Position numbers and translations under genes: made by a program. Under the pieces are notes generated by a model. That model saw only the letters and a list, made by a program, of their open reading frames with translations, did not search any database and was not told the origin of the DNA. DNA of 64,000 bases. It comes from Luteococcus japonicus (lineage in GTDB: Bacteria; Actinomycetota; Actinomycetes; Propionibacteriales; Propionibacteriaceae). The stretch is taken from NCBI RefSeq assembly GCF_003752415.1, contig NZ_RKHG01000001.1, positions 1,178,001 through 1,242,000 of the forward strand, written 5' to 3'. Positions within the stretch are counted from its first letter, which is position 1, and the number at the start of each line of letters is the position of its first letter. Below, in pieces: positions 26,058 to 35,286 of this stretch.

Positions 26058-26921
26058 GTGGCCCGTCCCCGCAGATCCGCCGCCACGCTGGTGAGCCTGG
26101 TCGTCGCCGTCGTGCTGCTGGTGGCCGGCTTCGGCTGGCTGTGGAGCAAGATCACCGGCTCCGGACCCACGCTGATGCCACCGTCCGAGCAGTGCGTCGT
26201 CACCGTCGGTGAGGTGAGCGACGAGTTGACCCTGGAACAGGCCAGCAATGCGTCGGTGATCGTCGCCGAGGGGCTGCGACGCGGTCTGCCGGCCCGTGCC
26301 GCGTCGATTGCGCTGGCCACCGCCCTCCAGGAGTCGAACCTGCGCAACATCGACTACGGGGACCGGGACTCGGTGGGCCTGTTCCAGCAGCGCCCCAGCC
26401 AGGGCTGGGGCACGGTGCATCAGATCATGGACCCCTGGTATTCGTCGGGGAAGTTCTACGAGCACCTGGTGCAGGTGAACGGCTGGCAGGCGGGCGACAT
26501 CAATGACGTCGCGCAGAAGGTGCAGAGGTCTGGGGTGCCCGACGGCTACCGAAAGCACGTCGAGGTCTCCAGGGCGTGGGCCAGTGCGCTGACCGGCCAC
26601 TCCCCCGCGGCGGTGCGATGCATCGACCGAGGCGGAGACTCTCCGGACACCAAGCGGGCGACGGCCATCGTGCAGCGGGCCTTCAATGGTTCCGTGAAGG
26701 CCAGCCAGGGCCAGGCGCAGATCACACTGAACTCGTCGGATCCGACGAAGTTGTGGGCCGCCACCCAACTGGTGCTTTCCACCACGGAGACCACTGGGGT
26801 GACCGCGGTGAGCGTCGGGGACCGGACGCTGCATCTCAGCGCCACCGAGCTGGCCCAGTGGAGTGCCGCCTCGGCCGGCACGAAGAAGCCCACCGAGGCG
26901 ACGATCACCCTGCGTGCGTGA
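26058..26921 (+). CDS. Membrane-anchored lysozyme-like protein
   Basis: This 287-residue protein has a basic N-terminus and one hydrophobic segment (residues 9-29), then an extracellular domain with the lysozyme-superfamily pattern AASIALATALQESNLRNID and SVGLFQQRPSQGWGT near residues 80-115. The Glu of QESNLRN matches the catalytic Glu position in soluble transglycosylases. A role in peptidoglycan turnover is inferred. It starts with GTG 4 bp after dapD, so the two are probably cotranscribed, and its stop abuts the dapC stop with no intervening base. Confidence 0.65.
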   Translation: MARPRRSAATLVSLVVAVVLLVAGFGWLWSKITGSGPTLMPPSEQCVVTVGEVSDELTLEQASNASVIVAEGLRRGLPARAASIALATALQESNLRNIDYGDRDSVGLFQQRPSQGWGTVHQIMDPWYSSGKFYEHLVQVNGWQAGDINDVAQKVQRSGVPDGYRKHVEVSRAWASALTGHSPAAVRCIDRGGDSPDTKRATAIVQRAFNGSVKASQGQAQITLNSSDPTKLWAATQLVLSTTETTGVTAVSVGDRTLHLSATELAQWSAASAGTKKPTEATITLRA

Positions 26922-28052
26922 TCAGGCCTTCAGACGCTCGGCCGCCGCGTTGATCCGCTCGTCGGTGGCGGTCAGGGCGATCCGGACGTACTGGCCACTC
27001 TGGGTGCCGTAGAAGTCGCCCGGGGCGGCCAGGATCCCGCGCTCGGCCAGCCAATCGACGGTGGCCCGGCAGTCCTCGCCGCGCGTCGCCCACAGGTAGA
27101 GCGACCCCTCGGAGTGGTCGATGGTGAAACCGGCCTCCTCCAGCGCGGGGCGCAGGATGGCGCGGCGCGCCAGGTAGCGCCTTCGCTGCTCCTCGACGTG
27201 CGCGTGGTCGTCCAGCGCCGCGGCCATCGCGTCCTGCACCGGGCCCGGCAGCATCATGCCGCCGTGCTTGCGCAACTCCAGCAGTTCCATGCAGAGCTTC
27301 TCGTCGCCGGCGACGAAGCCGCCACGGTAGCCGGCCATGTTGGACCGCTTGCTCAACGAGTGCACCGCCAGCAGGCCGTCGGCCGAGCCACCACAGATGT
27401 CCGCGTCCAGCACGCTGTACGGCTCCGCGTCCCACGCGAACTCGCCGTAGCACTCATCACTGGCCAGCACCGCACCGGTCTGGCGGGCGTACTCCACCCA
27501 GGCGCGCAGCTGGTCCTTGGACAGGATTGCGCCGTGCGGATTGGCCGGGGAATTGATCCAGACCAAGGCGGGTGTGCCCTCAATCTGCGACGGGTCTTCG
27601 CAGCGCTGGATCTTCGCGCCGACGATCGCGGCACCCACCTCATAGGTCGGGTAGGCGGTGCTGGGGATGACGACCAGGTCGTCGGGGCCCAGGCCCAGCT
27701 GGGTGGGAATCCAGGCGACGAGCTCCTTGGTGCCCACCACGGGCAGCACATTGCGCTCGGTCAGGCCCGACGCCTTCCAGCGTCGCTCCAGGTAGCCCAG
27801 GATGGAGGCCCGCAGCGCGGGGGTGCCCCAGACCGTGGGGTAGCCGGCCCAGCGGGTTGCGGCTGCCGTGAGCGCGTCGACGGCGACGGCGGGCGTCGGG
27901 TCCACCGGGGTGCCGACACTCAGGTCACAGATGCCACCGGGATGCGACTGGGCCGTCTTCTTGGCCCCGGCCAGGCTGTCCCACGGAAAATCGGGCAGGC
28001 GAGACGCCACCGGCGCCCGCCTGCCCGATTCCATGGCAGGTTCGGTGCTCAT
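26922..28052 (-). CDS. dapC: Succinyldiaminopimelate transaminase
   Basis: This 376-residue class I/II aminotransferase makes N-succinyl-DAP. The PLP lysine is in SLSKRSNMAGYRGGFVAG near residue 236, with NSPANPHGAILS and the substrate Arg near the C-terminus (YVRIALTATDERI). Subfamily is assigned from the fdxA-dapC order that is conserved in actinobacteria and from dapD next door. The ATG overlaps the fdxA stop (ATGA). Confidence 0.9.
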   Translation of the reverse strand: MSTEPAMESGRRAPVASRLPDFPWDSLAGAKKTAQSHPGGICDLSVGTPVDPTPAVAVDALTAAATRWAGYPTVWGTPALRASILGYLERRWKASGLTERNVLPVVGTKELVAWIPTQLGLGPDDLVVIPSTAYPTYEVGAAIVGAKIQRCEDPSQIEGTPALVWINSPANPHGAILSKDQLRAWVEYARQTGAVLASDECYGEFAWDAEPYSVLDADICGGSADGLLAVHSLSKRSNMAGYRGGFVAGDEKLCMELLELRKHGGMMLPGPVQDAMAAALDDHAHVEEQRRRYLARRAILRPALEEAGFTIDHSEGSLYLWATRGEDCRATVDWLAERGILAAPGDFYGTQSGQYVRIALTATDERINAAAERLKA

Positions 28053-28369
28053 TCGCCCTGGGGCGGGAGAGCGGCGACCACGGGGTGGTCCTTGTCGATG
28101 GTGCCCAACTTCGAGGCGCCGCCGGGCGACCCGACACCGTCGAAGAAGTTCACGTTGACGTCGTAGTACTCCTTGAACTCCGCGGGAACGTCATCCTCGT
28201 AGAAGATGGCCTCCACCGGGCAGACCGGCTCACAGGCACCACAGTCCACGCACTCCTCGGGGTGGATGTAGAGCATGCGGTTGCCCTCGTAGATGCAGTC
28301 GACGGGGCATTCCTCGACGCAGGCACGGTCCTTGATGTCCACACAGGGCTGCGCAATGACGTAGGTCAC
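28049..28369 (-). CDS. fdxA: 7Fe ferredoxin
   Basis: This 106-residue ferredoxin has the pattern of a [3Fe-4S]/[4Fe-4S] protein: CVDIKDRACVEECPVDCI at the N-terminus and CVDCGACEPVCPVEAI in the middle. I use the GTG at 28369 (VTYVIAQPC), which has GAGGAG eight bases upstream and matches the N-terminus of homologues; a longer reading would add unrelated residues. Partner unknown; coupling to dapC is a conserved arrangement rather than a known functional link. Confidence 0.94.
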   Translation of the reverse strand: MTYVIAQPCVDIKDRACVEECPVDCIYEGNRMLYIHPEECVDCGACEPVCPVEAIFYEDDVPAEFKEYYDVNVNFFDGVGSPGGASKLGTIDKDHPVVAALPPQGE

Positions 28370-28442
28370 TGGGGTCTCCTCAAAATCATGAAGTTCGTGG
28401 GATGAAACTCGCGGTCGGCGCCGCATTCCAGCGTCGATGGAC

Positions 28443-28448
28443 CAACTC
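28443..28448 (-). promoter_or_regulatory. Candidate -10 for fdxA-dapC
   Basis: TAGAGT on the minus strand lies about 75 bases before the fdxA start. I cannot name a convincing -35. The 97-bp gap holds nothing else I recognise. Confidence 0.3.
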
Positions 28449-28466
28449 TACAACGCTGTCACAGCG

Positions 28467-30185
28467 TCACTTGCAGGTGATCTCGTCCGTGGGCGAGTAG
28501 GTCCAACTGTAGGGTTCGCGCTTGACAACGCTGCCGCCCTTGTAGAAGAGGCGGGAGTAGTTGACGGTGAAACCGGGCGATGCGGCCTGGGCGTGGCAGT
28601 TGTCACCCGAGCGCTCCAGCTTGCGTCCCGTGGTGAAGTTCGACTTGTTCAGCGCAGTGGACTCCACCTTGTCGTAGACCGGTGTGGACCACACCTTCAC
28701 GGTGATGGAACCCTTGTTGCCGGGCGTGGCCTTGTTCACATAGGCCTGCATGATGGCGCCATAGGGGCTGTCGTTCTTGAACTTCACGTCGATGCTGCCG
28801 TAGTAGAGCGTCGCCTCGCGGCCCGCCGGGTAACGGTCGAAGTACATCGTGTGGGGCTGGTGCTCCACGTGCTCCAGCCCGGAGAAGAACAGGGCGTTGA
28901 AGACGGTGGTACCGCTCTGGGAGATGCCGCCGGCATTCTCCTTGACCATGTGGTCGCCCGAGATCACCCAGCCGTCGACGAAGCCCGAACCGGCGGTGCG
29001 CGGCCCGATCGTGTCGTTCATGCTGAAGGTCTCACCGGGCGCGATGTAGGTGTTGTTCACCCGCGCGGCAGCCACCGAGAGGTTGGTGTTGCGGTACTCG
29101 GCGTAGGGGAAGGTGGTGGTGAACTCGCCCGTGACCTTGGTGACCTTCGCCTTCTGGGCCGCCGCTGTGGTGTGCTCCGGCTCCTTCTTGGTCACCGGCA
29201 TCTTCAGGGTGCGCTCGGCGCCGGTCTTGGTCATGGCCGGAGGCACGAGCTTGTCGAAGGCCTTGCGGTCGATGCCCTCCCCCGGCTTGCCGGGGACCAG
29301 CGTCGGCTTGCCACCGGAGAGTTGCCACTTGGCGTCCTGCGGTGCCTTGAGACCCAGCGGTTCGGCCTTGCGCTCGGCGGCCTTGAAGAGCTTGTCCAGG
29401 TTGGGGGTGGCGACGAAGTTGCCGTCCTTGGTGCTGATGGTGGTCAGCTCACCGATGCCGGGGCCGGTCAGCTCCACCTTCTTGTCCTTGCCGACGTCGA
29501 GCAGCAGCGGTGCGCTGACCCGCGGCTTGAGGTCCTTCTCCGCGAAGGTCTTGGCCTCCGCGGTGGTCAGCTCGGGTTCGGCCCTCGTGATCGGCGCCTC
29601 GACGGTGGTGCTGGTCAGCCAGGCCTTCTTGACGGCCTTGGTTGCGGCGTCCAGGTCCAGCTCGGTGCCGGTCACCCCGTCGGTGACGGTGATCTTCTCG
29701 CGCTGCATCTCCACCGTGGCGTCGACGGGCTTGGCGGCGAAGGTCTTGGCCTGGGCATTCACGGCGGCCTGCAGGGCCTTGTCGTCGACGTCGGTGACGA
29801 GCTTCATCTCGCCGCCGCCGCGCAACACATTCCAGATGTGCGAGGGGTTCAAGGACTTCCCAGCGCCCGCCTGCTCGATCGTGGCGGCGTAGTCCACGCG
29901 CATCCCGGCCTGCGCAGGGGTGATGGTGGCCTTCTTCGCTCCAGCCGCGAGGGTGATGGGAGCGTCGGCGCGCTTCTGCAGCGCGTCCTTGAGGGTGGCG
30001 GTGGCCTGCTCGGCATTCTGTCCGCCGACGGAGACACCCTCGACGGAGGCATTGCGCGGCAGGTCGTCGCCCGCCATGGCGTAGCCAGCGCCGTAGACGC
30101 CGGCCGCGAGAACGGCCAGCGAGCCCAGCCCGAGGGCGGCCCAACGGCCACCGCGGCCCTTGCGTTCAACGTCGGTGGAAGTCAC
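28467..30185 (-). CDS. VanW-family protein with peptidoglycan-binding-like repeats
   Basis: This 572-residue protein has one N-terminal membrane segment (about residues 16-37) and is otherwise extracellular. The first part carries YoaR/PG-binding-4-like repeats beginning at LPRNASVEGVSVGGQNAEQA. The VanW domain starts near residue 345, with FSMNDTIGPRTAGSGFVDG and GGISQSGTTVFNALFFSG. Cysteines near the C-terminus could form a disulfide. Function of VanW is not established; a cell-wall role is inferred. Of two GTG starts I prefer 30185, with AGGGGA seven bases upstream, over 30218. Confidence 0.82.
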   Translation of the reverse strand: MTSTDVERKGRGGRWAALGLGSLAVLAAGVYGAGYAMAGDDLPRNASVEGVSVGGQNAEQATATLKDALQKRADAPITLAAGAKKATITPAQAGMRVDYAATIEQAGAGKSLNPSHIWNVLRGGGEMKLVTDVDDKALQAAVNAQAKTFAAKPVDATVEMQREKITVTDGVTGTELDLDAATKAVKKAWLTSTTVEAPITRAEPELTTAEAKTFAEKDLKPRVSAPLLLDVGKDKKVELTGPGIGELTTISTKDGNFVATPNLDKLFKAAERKAEPLGLKAPQDAKWQLSGGKPTLVPGKPGEGIDRKAFDKLVPPAMTKTGAERTLKMPVTKKEPEHTTAAAQKAKVTKVTGEFTTTFPYAEYRNTNLSVAAARVNNTYIAPGETFSMNDTIGPRTAGSGFVDGWVISGDHMVKENAGGISQSGTTVFNALFFSGLEHVEHQPHTMYFDRYPAGREATLYYGSIDVKFKNDSPYGAIMQAYVNKATPGNKGSITVKVWSTPVYDKVESTALNKSNFTTGRKLERSGDNCHAQAASPGFTVNYSRLFYKGGSVVKREPYSWTYSPTDEITCK

Positions 30186-30245
30186 AGATCGGTCCCCTGA
30201 CCAGCCGGGGGCGCGCACCTGGATCGCGCCACAGTGTCCACCAGT

Positions 30246-32648
30246 CTACGACGCACAACACACTTTCCAGCTGACGGACTGACGGACCAGGTCGTCGAAT
30301 CCGTCGGCCAGGGTGCGCCGCACCGTCGGGTGGACTTCTGGATCGGCCAGCGTGCGGCGGGCAGCGTCGAGTACATGTTCGTCGGCGACACCGTGTGGGA
30401 AGCCGGCGCGGACGGTGCCCGTCAGCCCCCACCCCTGGCGCAGCCGCGAGGTCTGGCTGATCCCGGCGAACCACTCGACGGCCAGTGGCTGGACCAGGGC
30501 GTACTGGCCGGGCAGGAAGATGCCGGCGGCGATGGCGGAGACCTGGTACGCACTGGCCTGCGCGTCGTGCAGCACCCGGTCCAGGGCGGCCCGCTTGACC
30601 GACGACGCCGGGGCGCTGGCGCGGGCGGTGAGGGCATGCAGCTGGCCTGAACTGGACGGGTCCCGGGCCAGTTCGTCATCGACGAGCCGGGCGTCCTCCC
30701 CCAGGGCCACCAGGCTCTGGATGGCTCGCCAACGTTCCTCCGGGCCCAACGGCCGCGGCGTCTCGCCCGCCAGCAGTCCGTGGAGCACGTCGGTGTGAGT
30801 GGTGCTGGCGATCACGGCGCGCTGGGCCAGCAGGTGGTGGTCGCCCTTCGGCTCGGCCCCCTCCAGCAGGTGCAGGGCGGCGTCAGCCAGCCGCGCGCCC
30901 CGTGCCGGGCGCACATCTGGCGGTGACCAGACGGTGGCGCAGGCGTGGGCCAGGTCCAGTGCAGCCGCCAGCAGGGTGGCATCCGGCTCGACAGCTGCCA
31001 TGGCCAGCAGCTGGTCCTGCAGCGCGCCGGGTGCCACCCGCGCATCGCGCAGGGCGTCATGCAGCAGGCCGAGCAGTGCGGCCCGCGGGGTGGTGGGCAG
31101 CCGATGGGCCGCGACGCTGGTCAGATCCGCCCCACCGACGACCAGCGGCCTGATGCTGGCCCAGGCGGTGTCATCGGCGTCGGGAAGCACCAGGTCACCC
31201 GGCTCGTGCCGCAGGTCCAGCGGCGTGAGGTCGTCATGGGCGACGGCGCGACGCTCGTCGCGCAGGCTTCCTTGCGGGGTGCGAACCTCGACGTGCAGGG
31301 CGTGTGGCCGGGGCTTGGGGGTGCCGACGCGTTCCAGCCGCAGCGGCCCGTCGAGAACCTGGATGCGGTCGGGTCCGCTGGTGGTCAGCCAGGCGTCCCA
31401 CCAGTTGTCGAGGCCGTCGACGCCCTGCGCCCGCCACGCATCGACCAGGTCTGCCCTCGAGGCGTTGCCGTGGGCATGGGTGGAGATGTGGTGGCGCAGA
31501 CCCGCGAAGAAGGCCTGGTCGCCCATCCAGGCGGCCAGCTGGCGCAACACGGCCGCGCCCTTGGCGTAGCTGATCCCGTCGAAGTTGGCCAGCGCCGCGG
31601 TGGTGTCCTCGGCGCCATTGCCCGCGACGGGGTGGGTGTTGGGGCCCTTGTCGGCGGCCAGCCCCCAGGTCTTGCGTCGCAGTCCGAAGTCCGCCCACAA
31701 GGGGTACTGCGTGTGCTCGGTGCAGATCCGGTGGCCCAGGTATTCGGCGAAGGACTCGTTCAGCCACAGGTCATCCCACCAACGCATCGTCACCAGGTCC
31801 CCGAACCACTGGTGGGCCAGCTCATGGGCGATGGTCCCGGCGCGGGAGGCCCGCTGGGCCTGCGTGGCCTGGCCGCGGTGCAGGAACTGTTCGCGCAGCA
31901 CCACGCAGCCGGGGTTCTCCATGGCGCCGGCGTTGAAGTCGGGGGCGAAGACCTGGAGGTAGTCACCGAAGGCATAGGGGATGCCGATCAGGTCTTCGTA
32001 GGCCGCCAGGCACGCGTTGGTCACCTCGAACAGGTCCTCGGCGTCACGGTGCAGTTCGTCGGACAGGCCACGACGGGCAAGCAGACCGAGCCTGCCCCTG
32101 GTGATTTCCACCCAGGGTCCCGCGACCAGGGTCACGAGATAGCTGGCCAGCGGCTTGTCGGTGTCGTTGCCGCGCACGATCCAGCCGTCGGGGGCCTGGA
32201 CGTCGAAGCTGTGCCGTGCCTTCTGGTCGGGCTGGTCGACGGTACAGAACCAGCGCGGTGCGGCATCCAGGAAGCTCATCGCGTACAGGTAGGTCCCGTC
32301 GCCGGCCGCGTGGTGGCGGTGCAGGCCTTCCCCGTCGCTGGAGAAGCGCATCGTGGCCGTGACCTCGACGATGTTGTGTTCCGCGAGGTCGCTGAGCCGC
32401 AGGCGATTGCCGTCCCAGTCGGGTTGTTCGACGAGCACGCCGTTGACGCGAACCTCGTGCAGGCTTTCGGCCTTGAGGTCCAGGAAGGTGCCAGCGCCGG
32501 GTTCGTGGCAGTCGATCTCCAGGCGGCTGCGGCTGCCGAAGGTGGGGATGTCCAGGTTGTCTGCGGAACTCAGGTCCAGTTCCACCTGCACGCTGCGCAG
32601 CGTGATGGTGCGGGAGCGTTCGAGGGCCTCGTCGTGGCGCAGAGTCAT
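30246..32648 (-). CDS. pepN: Aminopeptidase N, M1 family
   Basis: This 800-residue zinc aminopeptidase has the exopeptidase motif NAGAMENPG, the zinc motif HELAHQWFGDL and the distal Glu in WLNESFAEYL, all in the order and spacing of M1 enzymes. The C-terminal half is the helical ERAP1-like domain. No signal peptide, so it is cytosolic. The ATG at 32648 gives MTLRHDEAL; the ORF is open for another 130 codons upstream but those run antisense to the next gene. Confidence 0.93.
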   Translation of the reverse strand: MTLRHDEALERSRTITLRSVQVELDLSSADNLDIPTFGSRSRLEIDCHEPGAGTFLDLKAESLHEVRVNGVLVEQPDWDGNRLRLSDLAEHNIVEVTATMRFSSDGEGLHRHHAAGDGTYLYAMSFLDAAPRWFCTVDQPDQKARHSFDVQAPDGWIVRGNDTDKPLASYLVTLVAGPWVEITRGRLGLLARRGLSDELHRDAEDLFEVTNACLAAYEDLIGIPYAFGDYLQVFAPDFNAGAMENPGCVVLREQFLHRGQATQAQRASRAGTIAHELAHQWFGDLVTMRWWDDLWLNESFAEYLGHRICTEHTQYPLWADFGLRRKTWGLAADKGPNTHPVAGNGAEDTTAALANFDGISYAKGAAVLRQLAAWMGDQAFFAGLRHHISTHAHGNASRADLVDAWRAQGVDGLDNWWDAWLTTSGPDRIQVLDGPLRLERVGTPKPRPHALHVEVRTPQGSLRDERRAVAHDDLTPLDLRHEPGDLVLPDADDTAWASIRPLVVGGADLTSVAAHRLPTTPRAALLGLLHDALRDARVAPGALQDQLLAMAAVEPDATLLAAALDLAHACATVWSPPDVRPARGARLADAALHLLEGAEPKGDHHLLAQRAVIASTTHTDVLHGLLAGETPRPLGPEERWRAIQSLVALGEDARLVDDELARDPSSSGQLHALTARASAPASSVKRAALDRVLHDAQASAYQVSAIAAGIFLPGQYALVQPLAVEWFAGISQTSRLRQGWGLTGTVRAGFPHGVADEHVLDAARRTLADPEVHPTVRRTLADGFDDLVRQSVSWKVCCAS

Positions 32649-32697
32649 GGCACCATGCTCGCACCACTGGGCTTGCAGTATGGGGCAGACTGGCGGC

Positions 32698-33279
32698 ATG
32701 AGCGAGAACCGCAAGGACGTGGCCGCGCGACACGAGGCCGTCTGCAAGAACTTCTCCCGGATCGTTGACGGGGTGCGTGACTGGAGCGCGCCCACGCCCG
32801 TCGAGGGCTGGCAGGCCGTTGACGTCGTGCGCCACCTGGTGGAGTGGTCCCGGGGAATGTTCGGTTCGGTGGAGGGCGTGACCTTTGGCCAGATCGGCAG
32901 CGTCGACGCCGACCCGGCCGACGTGTGGCGCCACCACTGCGAGCAGATGCAGATGCTGCTCGAGAACTCCAAGGCCGACAACCTGGTGCTGGAGAACGAG
33001 CACTTCGGCAAGCAGCCGCTGGTGGATGCGGTCGCCAACTACTACGTGCCCGACGTGTTCATGCACAGCTGGGACCTGGCCACCGCGACCGGGCAGGAGT
33101 CCGGGCTGGATTCCGCCATCTGCCACCAGATGCTTGAGGGCATGGAGAAGCAGGAGGAGATGCTGCGCGCCTCGGGCCAGTTCGGCACCCGCCAGCCGGT
33201 GGCCGACGACGTCTCCAGCGAGCAGCGGCTCGCCGCCTTCATCGGCCGCGACCCATACTGGGCCCCGCCGGCCGAGTGA
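32698..33279 (+). CDS. TIGR03086-like DinB/mycothiol-dependent maleylpyruvate isomerase family protein
   Basis: This 193-residue protein has the four-helix DinB fold seen in mycothiol-dependent enzymes: WSAPTPVEGWQAVDVVRHLVEWS near residues 29-51 supplies the first metal His, and FMHSWDLATATGQE near 121 supplies the later His-Ser-Trp-Asp signature. The exact thiol-dependent reaction is unknown. Divergent from pepN with 49 bp between the starts. Its stop overlaps the decayed gene downstream. Confidence 0.75.
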   Translation: MSENRKDVAARHEAVCKNFSRIVDGVRDWSAPTPVEGWQAVDVVRHLVEWSRGMFGSVEGVTFGQIGSVDADPADVWRHHCEQMQMLLENSKADNLVLENEHFGKQPLVDAVANYYVPDVFMHSWDLATATGQESGLDSAICHQMLEGMEKQEEMLRASGQFGTRQPVADDVSSEQRLAAFIGRDPYWAPPAE

Positions 33280-33752
33280 CCGACGAGGTGGCGCTGGCCG
33301 GCGGGAACATGGTGTCCGTGCGCCGGGTGGGTGACCGGGTTCTGCGTCCCGCTGGTCCGCTGGGTCTGGGGCGAGGCCGCACTGGTCTCCAGTGCCACCC
33401 TGCTCCGGGCCTTCCACGAGGCGTCGCGGCACTGCCCCACCGACGGTACGTGGCAACAGGTGACGCGTGAGCCGACAGAGGTGGTGTGCCACAACGACTT
33501 CGCGCCCTACAACCTGGTCTTCCGTGAAGGGATGGCCGTCGCAGTGATCGACTCGCCCGGCTTGACCGGCTGGTGGCCGCCTACGGGGCGGACTTCTCCC
33601 ACGACGAGGTGATGCGGATGGTGGCGCAACGCCTTGAGTACCTCGCCGATTTGAGCGCCGCGAAGGCCGTCGAACTGGGCAAGCCCCACCTCGCCGAGCA
33701 CGCCTCGGCCTACCGAGCGGACTTGGAGTGGGTCAGGCGATGCTTGGGGTGA
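33276..33752 (+). pseudogene. Decayed aminoglycoside phosphotransferase-like gene
   Basis: Three reading frames each hold a piece of one phosphotransferase. The N-terminal piece (about 33276-33360) reads GGNMVSVRRVGDRVLRPAGP; the middle (about 33340-33560) holds LLRAFHEASRHCP and the catalytic VVCHNDFAPYNLVFR; the C-terminal piece (about 33553-33752) reads RLDRLVAAYGADFSHDEV to WVRRCLG. The segment between the first two pieces, and the metal-binding IDFDT region, are missing, so at least two internal deletions shifted the frame. The end overlaps the HNH gene on the other strand. Confidence 0.8.
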
Positions 33753-35172
33753 CCGGGTTGTGGATCACCCAGGAGCGTGAGGGCGTGACCAGGTAGGCGA
33801 AACCGTCGGGGGAACGCCAGAAGAACATGCCCGGAGCGAGTTGTCTCAACAACCAGCCACCGTGGGTCTTGGCCCGGTGCACCGTCCGGGAGAGTGGACC
33901 GAGGTTGTCCGGCCGAGTCAGCCCTTCCCCGTTCCCGGAGTTCGGTTTCCCGTTCCCCGAGTGTGGTTTCTCGTTCCCCGAGCTTGTCGAGGGGGCCCGC
34001 CAGGGATCGGTGTGGTCCAAATCACACACCCGGGCGGGCTTCTTCGAGCCGGGGAAGACCTCATACGGATTCCGCGCGGTCACGACCTGACGCATCCGGG
34101 CAGAAATCTCATAGCTGTCACTCGGAGTGATGGTGGAAGCGTCGATCACCGGCTTCACCGTGACCCGAGTGCTCTGCAGCAGCTCGGCCATCCACTGCGC
34201 CAACACCGGACCACACCGCTCGACCCGCGCGATGCCATCCAGCTCCGCGACCGTGTTCTCCTCCACATGCACCACCACCGTCGCCTTCGGCAACAGCAGC
34301 TCCGGATCAACCGTGATGGTCCCGCAGGTGTGACCCCGGGAACCCTTCGCCGGACACCCAGCATCCTCGGGGCCCTCGTCGTCGAACGGCAGTTCGGGAT
34401 CATCCGCGGCATCCAGCAGGCTGGCCTGCAGCAACTGCAACACCCGCGCCGGAGTGGCGAGGATCCCCAACGCGGTCGAGCGCCGCACATCACGGGAATC
34501 GGTGGACCCACCCTGGGCAAGGATCCCCGCCACCCGGTCCAACTGCGCATCCAGGAAGATCCCATCAGCAGCATTCACCACCGCCGACACGTCGGTGACA
34601 CCATGCCCGGACTGCCCGATCCACACACCCCGGGACGACTGTGCCTTCTCGTAGTCGTCCTGGGCCTGCTCCGGTGGCGTCAACGCGAGGACCAGGCCTT
34701 CGGCGGTCTTGATCAACCGATACGCCGAGACACCCTCCACCAACGGAGCGAGTTCACGATCCACCACCAGAGCCTGCTTCAAGGGGAGACTGGCGGTCTT
34801 GGCGACGATTGCCCGGGCGACGCCGACCCGCAGGAACCCGTCGCGCATCTTCTGCCACAACAGGGGCAGCCGGTGTCGCAAGGACAACGCATCCCCGATC
34901 AGGCAGTCCGCCGCCTCCCGGGCGATGTTCAACGCCGCCGCAATCTCCAACGACGCGAACTCCGCAACCTCCGGCGTCCCGTCATGACCCAAGCTGACTG
35001 CTCGTTCCCCGAACAGCACCGCTGTGGATCCGCTGGGCTGGTCAGCAGGATCAGCGGCGTGGAGGTCTGCGAAGTGGGCTGCGAGTTCGAAGGCTTCGGC
35101 CTCGGCCATCCAGGCTCTGCGGCGGGCGGACAGCATCGCATCGACCGTCTGTGCCGAGGTCAACTCCTGCAT
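33733..35172 (-). CDS. DUF222 and HNH endonuclease domain protein
   Basis: This 479-residue protein has the long helical DUF222 region (residues 1 to about 330) followed by an HNH nuclease. HNH residues are visible as CDLDHTDPW, then DNLGPLSR, then VHRAKTHGGW; the usual His-His pair is Val-His. Between the first His and the Asn lies an in-frame repeat insertion (SGNEKPH-like heptads) produced by the dispersed repeat motif. Such genes are multicopy in actinobacteria and often linked with mobile DNA; function unknown. The ATG at 35172 has a GGGGGAGG about six bases upstream; a GTG one codon earlier is also possible. Confidence 0.85.
   Translation of the reverse strand: MQELTSAQTVDAMLSARRRAWMAEAEAFELAAHFADLHAADPADQPSGSTAVLFGERAVSLGHDGTPEVAEFASLEIAAALNIAREAADCLIGDALSLRHRLPLLWQKMRDGFLRVGVARAIVAKTASLPLKQALVVDRELAPLVEGVSAYRLIKTAEGLVLALTPPEQAQDDYEKAQSSRGVWIGQSGHGVTDVSAVVNAADGIFLDAQLDRVAGILAQGGSTDSRDVRRSTALGILATPARVLQLLQASLLDAADDPELPFDDEGPEDAGCPAKGSRGHTCGTITVDPELLLPKATVVVHVEENTVAELDGIARVERCGPVLAQWMAELLQSTRVTVKPVIDASTITPSDSYEISARMRQVVTARNPYEVFPGSKKPARVCDLDHTDPWRAPSTSSGNEKPHSGNGKPNSGNGEGLTRPDNLGPLSRTVHRAKTHGGWLLRQLAPGMFFWRSPDGFAYLVTPSRSWVIHNPVTPSIA
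33931..33995. repeat. Repeat motif and three 21-bp units inside the HNH gene
   Basis: GTTCCC blocks recur at 33931, 33952 and 33973 with a 21-bp period, and the last runs into GTTCCCCGAGCTTGTCGAGG, a copy of the dispersed motif. The units translate as Ser-Gly-Asn-rich heptads inside the HNH domain and keep the frame. Confidence 0.75.
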
Positions 35173-35219
35173 CACGCACCTCCCCCGAGAGCGTCGAAAC
35201 CAGTTCGAATGATGGTTCT

Positions 35220-35249
35220 ATTCTAGGCTCTCCAAAGAGACTATGACAA
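35220..35249 (-). promoter_or_regulatory. Promoter of the DUF222-HNH gene
   Basis: On the minus strand TTGTCA (35244-35249) and TAGAAT (35220-35225) are 18 bp apart, the best sigma-A-like pair I see in the window. It gives a leader of about 40 bases with a strong ribosome-binding site. Confidence 0.6.
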
Positions 35250-35286
35250 GGTATTTCTTTCGAAGAACTGTGCGCAGGGAAAGCCC

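Noticed and set aside
33276-33470. Short intact gene after the DinB-like gene
   Set aside because: The 64-codon frame is only the first fragment of the decayed phosphotransferase; its later residues are out of frame with the conserved parts.
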